Shown in pieces: positions 34,889 to 41,908 of a stretch of DNA of 64,000 nt; the first letter of the stretch is position 1; each line of letters begins with the position of its first letter. Both the position numbers and the translations under genes were made by a program. Origin of the DNA: Candidatus Wallbacteria bacterium (lineage in GTDB: Bacteria; Muiribacteriota; UBA6191; JACPRK01); NCBI GenBank assembly GCA_016213845.1, contig JACQZN010000096.1, positions 60,936 to 124,935 of the forward strand, written 5' to 3'. The notes under the pieces are model-generated. The model had not been told where the DNA came from, ran no database searches, and saw only the letters and a program-made list of their open reading frames with translations.

Positions 34889-36523
34889 ATGTCCACTCTC
34901 GAGCGGTTGTGCCCATACTGCAGCCGCAGGGCGAGATTCGAAGACCCGGAGCCCGGGGTGCCCCTGGCCTGCCCCGACTGCGGCGGGCGGCTCGATGCTA
35001 CCGACGGCTCCGGGGAGCCCGCGACGCTCCCGGAGGTGCCCGGCTACGTACTGCACGAGGAATCGGCGCGCGGCGGCATGGGCGTCGTCTTCCGCGGAAC
35101 GCACCGCAAGACGGGCCGCCCGGTCGCCCTGAAGTTTCTGCCCCCCGAAAAGGTGCGTGACGCGGATTCCGTCCGCCGCTTCGAGCGTGAGGCCGAAGCA
35201 CTGGCGGCCTTGAACCACCCGGGGATCGTCCGGTTCCTGGAGCGCCTCGAGCTCGGCGACCGCCAGGTGCTGGTCATGGAATGGGTTGAAGGCGAGCCGC
35301 TCGATCGTCGCATCTCCTCGGGTCGACTGGCTCCTCGGGAGATCTTCGCCATCGCGCTCGAGCTCCTCGACACGTTGGCCCACGCCCACGCCCGCGGCGT
35401 CATCCACCGCGACATCAAGCCGCAGAACATCCTGCTCACCCTGGGGGGCTCCGTCAAGCTGACCGACTTCGGCCTGGCCCACCTCGACGGCGGCGAGTTC
35501 CGGCGCCGCGCCCGCATCACCCGCAGCCAGTCGAACCTGGGCAGCGCCGACTACATGGCACCCGAACAGCGTCGCGACTCGAGCAGGGTAGACCACCGCG
35601 CCGACCTCTACTCGGCCGGCGTCGTCCTGTATGAGATGCTCACCGGCGAGCTGCCCGTGGGCCGTTTCTCCCCCCCCAGCACCCGGCCCGTCCGCTGCTC
35701 GCCCTCCGTCGACGCCGTCGTCCTTCGTGCCCTCGAAGCCGATCCCGAGCGCCGCTTCGAATCCGCCCCTCGGATGCGCGACGCGCTGGCGGCCGCGTCC
35801 GGAGTCGGCCTGAAGACACCTGAAGCCCTCGACTCTTCAGACGACGCCGCTCCTCCCATGGTTTTCGTCCCCGGCGGCGAGTTCCGCATGGGCGATCCCC
35901 TGGCGGGCGCGGAGCACACAGTGACGCTGGCGCCCTACCTCATCGACGCGTTCCCGGTGACCAATGGCCAGTACAGGCGGTTCGTCGAATCGACCGGCCA
36001 CCCGGAGCCCAGGTACTGGCTCGATGCCGGGCAGACTGCCGTCGAGACTCACCCGCGGCTTCCCGTCGTCGGCGTGAGCTGGCACGATGCCCTGGCCTAC
36101 GCGCGCTGGGCCGGCAAGCGGCTCCCCAGCGAGGCGGAGTGGGAGAAGGCTGCGCGCGGAACTGACGGCCGGCGCTACCCATGGGGCGACGCCCCCGAGC
36201 CCGCCCGGTGCAACTGCCGGGAGTCGGGCACAGGCCGCCTGACCGCTTCCGGAGGCCGCTCCGAGGGTGCCAGTCCCTACGGAGCGGAGGACATGCTGGG
36301 CAACGTTCTGGAGTGGACGTCCTCGCTCGACGGGCCCTACCCCTATACGCCCTCCGATGGCCGAGAAAACCCGGAGCTGCGGGGCAAGCGCGTCCTCAGG
36401 GGCGGCAGCTGGTACAGCCCCTTCGCGGAGCTGGCCGTCTGGAACCGTTACCCCGAACTGGCGGACCTGCGCATGCCGAACGTCGGCTTCCGCTGCGCCC
36501 GCACTCACGAACCGGAGAACTGA
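34889..36523 (+). CDS. zinc-ribbon Ser/Thr protein kinase fused to a formylglycine-enzyme-like domain
   Basis: This is a 544-residue protein. The frame is open further upstream, but that part overlaps tmRNA, so the ATG at 34889 is used. A zinc ribbon (C8-x2-C11, C28-x2-C31) is followed by a Hanks-type kinase (about 52-305): Gly loop SARGGMGVV with Ser in place of the first Gly, K82 in VALKFL, HRDIKPQN (173-180), DFG (193-195) and APE (224-226). Residues about 322-540 are a sulfatase-modifying-factor domain (MVFVPGGEFRMG, SWHDALAYARWAGKRLPSEAEWEKAARG, RGGSWYSPFAE). The two catalytic cysteines of true formylglycine enzymes are not in the last motif, so it probably binds rather than oxidises. 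No membrane helix is visible. Confidence 0.88.
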   Translation: MSTLERLCPYCSRRARFEDPEPGVPLACPDCGGRLDATDGSGEPATLPEVPGYVLHEESARGGMGVVFRGTHRKTGRPVALKFLPPEKVRDADSVRRFEREAEALAALNHPGIVRFLERLELGDRQVLVMEWVEGEPLDRRISSGRLAPREIFAIALELLDTLAHAHARGVIHRDIKPQNILLTLGGSVKLTDFGLAHLDGGEFRRRARITRSQSNLGSADYMAPEQRRDSSRVDHRADLYSAGVVLYEMLTGELPVGRFSPPSTRPVRCSPSVDAVVLRALEADPERRFESAPRMRDALAAASGVGLKTPEALDSSDDAAPPMVFVPGGEFRMGDPLAGAEHTVTLAPYLIDAFPVTNGQYRRFVESTGHPEPRYWLDAGQTAVETHPRLPVVGVSWHDALAYARWAGKRLPSEAEWEKAARGTDGRRYPWGDAPEPARCNCRESGTGRLTASGGRSEGASPYGAEDMLGNVLEWTSSLDGPYPYTPSDGRENPELRGKRVLRGGSWYSPFAELAVWNRYPELADLRMPNVGFRCARTHEPEN

Positions 36524-36528
36524 TCCCC

Positions 36529-37434
36529 ATGCTGCGCAGCGCGCTGCTCTACCTGTCGGAGCGTAAAGAGATCCAGAAGTGGATCATGGCCAACCCGCTG
36601 TCTCGCAAGTCAGCCCTGCGATTCGTCGCAGGCGAGCACTGCGGGGATGCCGTGGAGGCAGCCCGGACGCTCGCGGCCTCCAACATCTCGGCCACCATCG
36701 ACTTCCTGGGCGAAAACGTCTCCCGGGAGAGCGAGGCGCGGGCGACGCTCGAAGAGTACCTGGGCCTGCTCGATCGGTTCGACTCCTCCGGCGTGGCGGC
36801 TCATGTCTCGATCAAGCTCACGGCCCTCGGCCTGGACATCTCGCAGAAGCTCTGCGAGGACGCCGTAGACCGCATCTGCTCGCGAGCGGCGGAGATCGGC
36901 TCCTTCGTCCGCATCGACATGGAGGGCTCGCGCTACACCCAGGCCACCATCGACGTCTTCAAGGGCGCGCTGTCCCGCCACGGTAACGTCGGCATGGCCA
37001 TCCAGGCCTACCTGCACCGCACCGCCGAGGACGTCGAAACGCTCCTGCCGCTGGGCGGCCGTTTCCGCCTGTGCAAGGGCGCCTACAAGGAGCCCGCGTC
37101 GGTCGCCTTCCAGGCCAAGTCGGAGGTTGATGCCTCCTACGTGCGCCTGATGAAGCGGCTGATGACGAGCGGCAGCTACCACGCGCTGGCGACCCACGAC
37201 CCCGCGATCCTGGATGAGGCGCGCTCCTTCGCCCGCGCGCAGGCGCTGCCCCGAACCGCCTTCGAGTTCCAGATGCTCTACGGGATTCGCCGCGACATCC
37301 AGGCCGAGCTGGCGCGCGACTGGGCAATGCGTGTCTACATCCCCTATGGTACCAACTGGTACCCCTACCTGATGCGCCGCCTGGCCGAGCGCCCCGCGAA
37401 CCTCTGGTTCGTGGTGAGCAATCTGTTCAGGTGA
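36529..37434 (+). CDS. proline dehydrogenase (monofunctional)
   Basis: This is a 301-residue protein starting 5 bases after the kinase gene. It has the PRODH TIM-barrel motifs: HVSIKLTALGLDIS, FVRIDMEGSRYTQ, RLCKGAYKEP and the C-terminal PYGTNWYPYLMRRLAERPAN, which forms the substrate and FAD site. It oxidises proline to pyrroline-5-carboxylate and passes electrons to quinone. Its length is that of the monofunctional enzyme, without the PutA dehydrogenase domain; the partner P5C dehydrogenase is not in the window. It is likely co-transcribed with the kinase by spacing, though their functions do not obviously match. Confidence 0.92.
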   Translation: MLRSALLYLSERKEIQKWIMANPLSRKSALRFVAGEHCGDAVEAARTLAASNISATIDFLGENVSRESEARATLEEYLGLLDRFDSSGVAAHVSIKLTALGLDISQKLCEDAVDRICSRAAEIGSFVRIDMEGSRYTQATIDVFKGALSRHGNVGMAIQAYLHRTAEDVETLLPLGGRFRLCKGAYKEPASVAFQAKSEVDASYVRLMKRLMTSGSYHALATHDPAILDEARSFARAQALPRTAFEFQMLYGIRRDIQAELARDWAMRVYIPYGTNWYPYLMRRLAERPANLWFVVSNLFR

Positions 37435-37435
37435 G

Positions 37436-37572
37436 AGTAGTCAGTAGCCAGTAGACAGTAGTCAGTAGCGAGTGGATCAGACGCCGGCGGATCGGCCCCA
37501 GGCGAACTCGCGATGGTCCGTCGATGTCGTCTCACCGGCTCGATCACTACTGTCTACTGGCTACTGACTACT
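37436..37572. repeat. inverted pair of heptamer arrays with 27-bp perfect arms
   Basis: Positions 37436-37462 and 37546-37572 are exact reverse complements (units agtagtc/agtagcc/agtagac and their complements), 83 bases apart. Each arm is itself a tandem array with a 7-base period, and both continue a little further. The element fills the gap between convergent genes (proline dehydrogenase and pmbA) and could act as a bidirectional terminator or a cruciform. Confidence 0.85.
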
Positions 37573-37574
37573 GA

Positions 37575-38957
37575 CTACTCCCCCCCGATCGCCATCTGGC
37601 GGATCTTGAAGGTGGGGCAGCCGCTGCCGGCCCAGAAACGCAAGTCGTTGCCGATCTCCTCGATGCCGAGGAGCATATCGCGGATGTTGGAGGCGATGGT
37701 GACGCGCTCGACGGGGTGCGCCAGTTCTCCCTTCTCGATCCAGAGGCCGCTGGCGCCGATGGAGTAGTTGCCGTTGGCGATGGTCAAGCCCATACCCATC
37801 AGGTCGGTGACCAGCAGGCCGGAGCCGACTGAGCCGATGACCTGCTGGCGCGAGAGTCCGCCGGCGGCCAGGTAGAGGTTGTGGGCGCCGATGGCGCCCT
37901 CGCGCTCGTAGGAGCCGCGCTGCACACTGCCGGTCAGCGCGGCGCCGAGCTTCTTGGCGCTGTAGAGGTTGTGCAGATAGGTGGTGAGAACTCCGCCCGA
38001 GATGAGGCGGCGGTTGGCAGTGCGGACGCCTTCACCGTCGACGAGGGCGTTGGCGTAGCCACCGGGCCGGTCGGCCTCGTCGGCGACGTGGACGTGCTCA
38101 GGGGCGATGCGTTCGCCCAGCTTGCCGGCGAGGAAGGTCTCGTTGAGCGCCACGCGCTCGCCGTTGACGGCGGCGATGAGGTAACCGAGAAAGCGCAGCC
38201 CGACCCGGTTATCGAAGACGATGGGAGCATGCTGGCTCTTGACGGGGCGCGCGCCCAGCTTACGGGCAGCCGCGCGGGCAGCCTCCCGTCCGGCCGCCTC
38301 GGGGTCGATGCGATCGAAGTGGCGGACGGCCTGGTACTCGCCGCCGACCTGGCGCTCGTCGCCGCTCATGGCGATGACGGAGAGTGAAAGGCCACACTGA
38401 GTCTTGCGTTCCCGGCTCAAAAGACCGTTCGAGTTACAATGAGCCTTCTCGAACGTCCCATCCCAGTAGCTGGCCTCTTGCGTGTTCTTGATGCGAGGGT
38501 CGGCCGCGTAGGCCGCGTCCTCCATCCGGCGCAAGAGAGCGAACTTCTGCTCCATCGAGCGCGCGGCCAGCGATTCGTCGAAGAGGACCAGCTCGGACTG
38601 GCCGGTGGCCTCGGAGGGAAGGCGGTTGGCGTCTTCCGGCGTCGTCTCGACAGCGTAGTCGAGCGCCCGGCGAGCCATCTCCCTGAGCGCGCTCTCGCCG
38701 AAGGCGCTGCCGGTCACGTAGGCCTTGCGGCGGCCCTTGTAGACCTTCAGGCCCAGCCCGGCGACCACGGCGCGCTCGACCTTCTCGGGGTGGTTCTGGC
38801 GGGTCACGAGCGTCAGGTAGTTCTCGCGGGTGAGGTAAGCCTCGGCCTCGTCGGCGCCGGCCTCCATCGCGATCCGGACCGCACTCTGACCGACGGCGGC
38901 GAGGTCGGCGGGGGCCTCCGGGGCGGAGTCGAGTAGCTGAGCGGGGCGGGCCGTCAT
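37575..38957 (-). CDS. pmbA: metalloprotease subunit PmbA/TldE
   Basis: This is a 460-residue protein that starts at the ATG overlapping the tldD stop. It has the family pattern without a zinc motif: DEAEAYLTRENYLTLVTRQN at the start, a middle region around SAFGESALREMARRALDYAV, and the C-terminal barrel with GGVLTTYLHNLYSAKKLGA, GSVGSGLLVTDLMGMGLTIA and GNYSIGASGLWIEKGEL. TldD and TldE form a heterodimeric protease; TldD holds the zinc and TldE shapes the channel. In known cases it matures modified peptides or removes antitoxin. No peptide-maturation gene is seen here, so a housekeeping role is more likely. Confidence 0.93.
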   Translation of the reverse strand: MTARPAQLLDSAPEAPADLAAVGQSAVRIAMEAGADEAEAYLTRENYLTLVTRQNHPEKVERAVVAGLGLKVYKGRRKAYVTGSAFGESALREMARRALDYAVETTPEDANRLPSEATGQSELVLFDESLAARSMEQKFALLRRMEDAAYAADPRIKNTQEASYWDGTFEKAHCNSNGLLSRERKTQCGLSLSVIAMSGDERQVGGEYQAVRHFDRIDPEAAGREAARAAARKLGARPVKSQHAPIVFDNRVGLRFLGYLIAAVNGERVALNETFLAGKLGERIAPEHVHVADEADRPGGYANALVDGEGVRTANRRLISGGVLTTYLHNLYSAKKLGAALTGSVQRGSYEREGAIGAHNLYLAAGGLSRQQVIGSVGSGLLVTDLMGMGLTIANGNYSIGASGLWIEKGELAHPVERVTIASNIRDMLLGIEEIGNDLRFWAGSGCPTFKIRQMAIGGE

Positions 38958-40378
38958 CCGCGCGTCCCTCCTACCGTCATCGAGCTGACCAGCAGATGCG
39001 GCTGACCCAGGCCCACCGGGACGTACTGCCCGTTCTTGCCGCAGCCGCCGAAGGAGAGCTTGAAGTCGTCGGCCACCATCGTAATCTTGCCCAGTACGTC
39101 GGCGCCGTCGCCGATCAGAGTTGCGCCCTTCACGGGCGAGGTGATCTTGCCGTCCTCGACCAGGTAGCCCTCGCTGACGCTGAAGACGAACTGGCCATTG
39201 GTGATGTCGACCTGGCCGCCGGTGAAGTCGGCAGCGTAGAAGCCCTTCTTCACCGAGGCGACGATCTCCTCGAAGGTGTGCGGGCCGTTGGCCATCACAG
39301 TGTTGGTCATGCGAGGCATCGGCGTGCATCGGTAGTTCTCGCGCCGGGAGTTGCCGCCCGCGGACAGTCCCATCAGGGAGGAGTTGTAGCGGTCGTACAT
39401 GTAGCTGACGAGCACGCCGTTCTCCACCAGCCGCGTCTCGTGGCCCTCGCCGCCCTCGTCGTCGACGTTCAGACTTCCCCAGTGGTTCGGGATGACGGCA
39501 GTGTCGCTGATGGTGACGATGCTGGAGCCGACGGGCTTGCCGAGCTTCTCGGTGAACTTGCTGGTCCCGCGGCGGTTGAAGTCGGCCTCGATGCCGTGGC
39601 CGATCGCCTCGTGGAGCAACACGGCCCCCCAGCCGTTGGTGAGGATGACGGGCAGCTGTCCGACCGGGGCCTCGCCGGCGGAGAGCATCTTGACGGCCTG
39701 AGCGGCCGCACGGCGCCCGATCGCCTCGGCCGGTTCGATCTCGAAGAGCTCGAAGCCCCGCATGCCGCCGGAGCGCGCCGAGCCGCTCTGGCGCTCTCCG
39801 TGGTCCATGGCGACTGCGGAGACGTAGAGGCTGGTGCGCACGCGCTCGTCCTCGCCCATGCGGCCGTCGGACGTGGCGATCAGCACGCGCTGTACGCTGT
39901 CCCGGTAAAAGACACTCACCTCGCGCACTTTCGGATCGAAGGCGCGGGCCGATTCGTCGGCGCGGCGCAGGACGTCGACCTTGCGAGAGCTGGCCGCCCG
40001 ATCGGGATACTCGAGCACTGGGGAGAGCGCCTGGTAGCGCGCGTCGGCAAGCTCCACCGTGACGGACCTGGGCTCACCGGTCGCGATGCAGCCGGCAGTG
40101 CGGGCGGCCTCGACGAGCGATCGTTCGCTGATGTCGCCCGTGTGGGCGTAGCCGACCATCCGCCCCGAGATGGCCCGGATGCCGACTCCCCGGACGACGC
40201 TGTACTGGATATCGCGGATTTTCCGGTCCTGCAGGGTCAGCGCCGTGACGACCGAATCCTCGGCGTAAAGGTCAGCGAAATCGGCGCCCCGTTCCAGCGC
40301 CGCGCGCAGGATGAGGCTGACGTTTTCGCGGGACAGGATGCCGCGTTCGCGGTGCCAGAAGGCGGGTTCGGAGAGCAT
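38954..40378 (-). CDS. tldD: metalloprotease subunit TldD
   Basis: This is a 474-residue protein upstream of pmbA and coupled to it by a 4-base overlap. The zinc motif H256-E257-AIG-H261 (AVLLHEAIGHGIEAD) is intact, and the C-terminal FGGCGKNGQYVPVGLGQPH provides the cysteine ligand region usual in TldD. The GKITSPVKGATLIGDG block and YMYDRYNSSLMGLSAGGNSR are also standard. Length and motifs fit an active subunit. The start is at 40378, beside a heptamer-repeat region that separates it from the divergent gene at 40614. Confidence 0.94.
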   Translation of the reverse strand: MLSEPAFWHRERGILSRENVSLILRAALERGADFADLYAEDSVVTALTLQDRKIRDIQYSVVRGVGIRAISGRMVGYAHTGDISERSLVEAARTAGCIATGEPRSVTVELADARYQALSPVLEYPDRAASSRKVDVLRRADESARAFDPKVREVSVFYRDSVQRVLIATSDGRMGEDERVRTSLYVSAVAMDHGERQSGSARSGGMRGFELFEIEPAEAIGRRAAAQAVKMLSAGEAPVGQLPVILTNGWGAVLLHEAIGHGIEADFNRRGTSKFTEKLGKPVGSSIVTISDTAVIPNHWGSLNVDDEGGEGHETRLVENGVLVSYMYDRYNSSLMGLSAGGNSRRENYRCTPMPRMTNTVMANGPHTFEEIVASVKKGFYAADFTGGQVDITNGQFVFSVSEGYLVEDGKITSPVKGATLIGDGADVLGKITMVADDFKLSFGGCGKNGQYVPVGLGQPHLLVSSMTVGGTRG

Positions 40379-40385
40379 GGGGAGA

Positions 40386-40450
40386 GTTGAGGCTTGAGGC
40401 TTGGGGCTTGAGGCTTGAGGCTTGAGGCTTGAGGAGTGAGGCTCGAGACG
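40386..40450. repeat. heptamer array (GGCTTGA)
   Basis: About nine units of ggcttga with a few variants follow at a 7-base period, starting 8 bases before the tldD start codon on its 5' side. This is the reverse complement of the CCTCAAG arrays at 28231 and 50892. It occupies the tldD promoter side of the gap. Confidence 0.85.
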
Positions 40451-40511
40451 TGCGGTGTCAGGGGAGGGCTGAAAATTTCAGAGTCAAGCGAGGGATTGAG
40501 TAGAGTGACCT

Positions 40512-40548
40512 CACTACTCGCTACTCGCTACTCACTACTCGCTACTCG
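40512..40548. repeat. heptamer array (CTACTCR)
   Basis: Five units of ctactcg/ctactca, nearly identical to the array at 16901. Together with the array at 40386 it fills most of the divergent gap between tldD and the gene at 40614. Confidence 0.85.
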
Positions 40549-40599
40549 GGTACGGCAGTGTATCAAACAATCCTCTGGATCGTCGGGGACGGGGCGCCG

Positions 40600-40605
40600 T
40601 ATACT
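40600..40605 (+). promoter_or_regulatory. candidate -10 box (TATACT)
   Basis: TATACT lies 8 bases before the ATG at 40614, so transcription would begin almost at the start codon. There is no Shine-Dalgarno sequence between them. Confidence 0.45.
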
Positions 40606-40613
40606 TTTGTGAT

Positions 40614-41087
40614 ATGTTCATCTGCTCCAAGTGCGGCTCGGAGAACTGGCCGTTGGTTTCGCACCATGAGAAGGCGCCGGAGCCAGGTAAGATCTGGGTC
40701 ACCTGCAAGCAGTGTGGCGATCACGGTCTGCACCGCTACGAGGGTGCGCGCTCGATCGATCTCAAGGGTCTCAAGCGGCAAGGTCTGGCCGTCGTCGATA
40801 CGATGATGCACGGGCTGGAAGCGGCCCGTGAGGCGTTCCGGGGCTTCGTCATCCGGCCGATCCCCGAGGGCGAGAGCGAGCAGTTCTACGTGAAGCTTCT
40901 GGCTCGGCTGGCGGGCGTCACGCTCACGGAAGCGGACGCCGAGGAAGTCTGGCAGGACGTGCTCGACCACAAGTGGTACCTGAGCGAGAAGGCCGGCCGG
41001 GACGTCGGCATCCAGGTGGCCGCGCTGGACTACTTCAAGAACTTCTACACCGCCTGCGCCCAGGACAAGCAAGACCAGCCGGGCTAG
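40614..41087 (+). CDS. small zinc-ribbon protein with a DUF4032-like C-terminal motif
   Basis: This is a 157-residue protein. The N-terminus is a zinc ribbon (C4-x2-C7 ... C31-x2-C34). The C-terminal part contains DHKWYLSEKAGRDVGI followed by AALDYF, which resembles the conserved end of DUF4032-type proteins, where a similar WxxSExAGRDVG stretch follows a kinase-like domain. Here that larger domain is absent. Function is unknown. It lies before the respiratory operon but is 163 bases from it. A TATACT box directly before the ATG suggests its own, nearly leaderless transcript. Confidence 0.55.
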   Translation: MFICSKCGSENWPLVSHHEKAPEPGKIWVTCKQCGDHGLHRYEGARSIDLKGLKRQGLAVVDTMMHGLEAAREAFRGFVIRPIPEGESEQFYVKLLARLAGVTLTEADAEEVWQDVLDHKWYLSEKAGRDVGIQVAALDYFKNFYTACAQDKQDQPG

Positions 41088-41250
41088 CGCCGGCGCCCGT
41101 CCGCAAAATCGCGCTGGACTCCGGCGCGCGCTTGGACTACATTGCGGCGCGTTCTCGATCCGGGCCAGCTCCGTGGTGGCGAGCGCCGGATCGACTCAGA
41201 CGCCGTTCTTCATTCGATCCGGGGGATCGGGCGAAGCCGCCGGCCGAGCG

Positions 41251-41901
41251 ATGTCGCAGATTTTCCATCCCAGCTTCAACACTCTCTCCCGCGCCAGCAT
41301 CTTCGGCGCCGTGTTCTTCGTGGCGGGCGCCGTGCTGCTCGCCGGAGCGATCGCGCGCTCGGCCTACATGACCGACGCCTACGTCGTGCGCGAGCAGCCG
41401 GTCCCTTTCAGCCACAAGCACCACGTCGGCGACATCGGCCTGGACTGCCGCTACTGCCACACCAGCGTCGAGACCGGAAGTTTCGCCGGCATCCCGCCGA
41501 CCAAGACCTGCATGAACTGCCACTCCCAGATCTGGCAGGACAGCGAGATGCTGGAGCCGGTCCGGGCCAGCTACCGCAACGACAAGCCGCTCACCTGGAC
41601 CCGCGTCCACGACCTGCCTGACTACGTCTTCTTCGACCACGGCATCCATGTGAAGAAGGGCGTCGGTTGCAGCACCTGCCACGGCCGCGTCGATCAGATG
41701 CCCCTCATGTGGAAGGAGAAGTCGCTCCTGATGGAGTGGTGCGTCGACTGCCACCGCGACCCCGCCCGCTACGTGCGGGAGCCCTCGAAGGTCTTCGACA
41801 TGGAGTGGGCCCCGCCGCGCGACCAGGCCTCCGCAGGCAAGAAGCTGGTCGCTGACAACAAGATCCGCAGCCTGACGAGCTGCTCTACCTGCCACCGGTG
41901 A
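41251..41901 (+). CDS. actA: alternative complex III subunit ActA, pentaheme cytochrome c
   Basis: This is a 216-residue protein; the ATG at 41251 gives a short N-terminus before one membrane helix (about 17-36), the usual ActA layout. Five CxxCH heme motifs are visible in order: CRYCH, CMNCH, CSTCH, CVDCH and CSTCH. Additional histidines (FSHKHH, FFDHGIHV) can be distal ligands. ActA collects electrons from the Fe-S/NrfD core and passes them to the monoheme ActE or onward. It is the first gene of the operon, 8 bases before actB. This complex replaces cytochrome bc1 as quinol:cytochrome c oxidoreductase. Confidence 0.92.
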   Translation: MSQIFHPSFNTLSRASIFGAVFFVAGAVLLAGAIARSAYMTDAYVVREQPVPFSHKHHVGDIGLDCRYCHTSVETGSFAGIPPTKTCMNCHSQIWQDSEMLEPVRASYRNDKPLTWTRVHDLPDYVFFDHGIHVKKGVGCSTCHGRVDQMPLMWKEKSLLMEWCVDCHRDPARYVREPSKVFDMEWAPPRDQASAGKKLVADNKIRSLTSCSTCHR

Positions 41902-41908
41902 ACCGACG

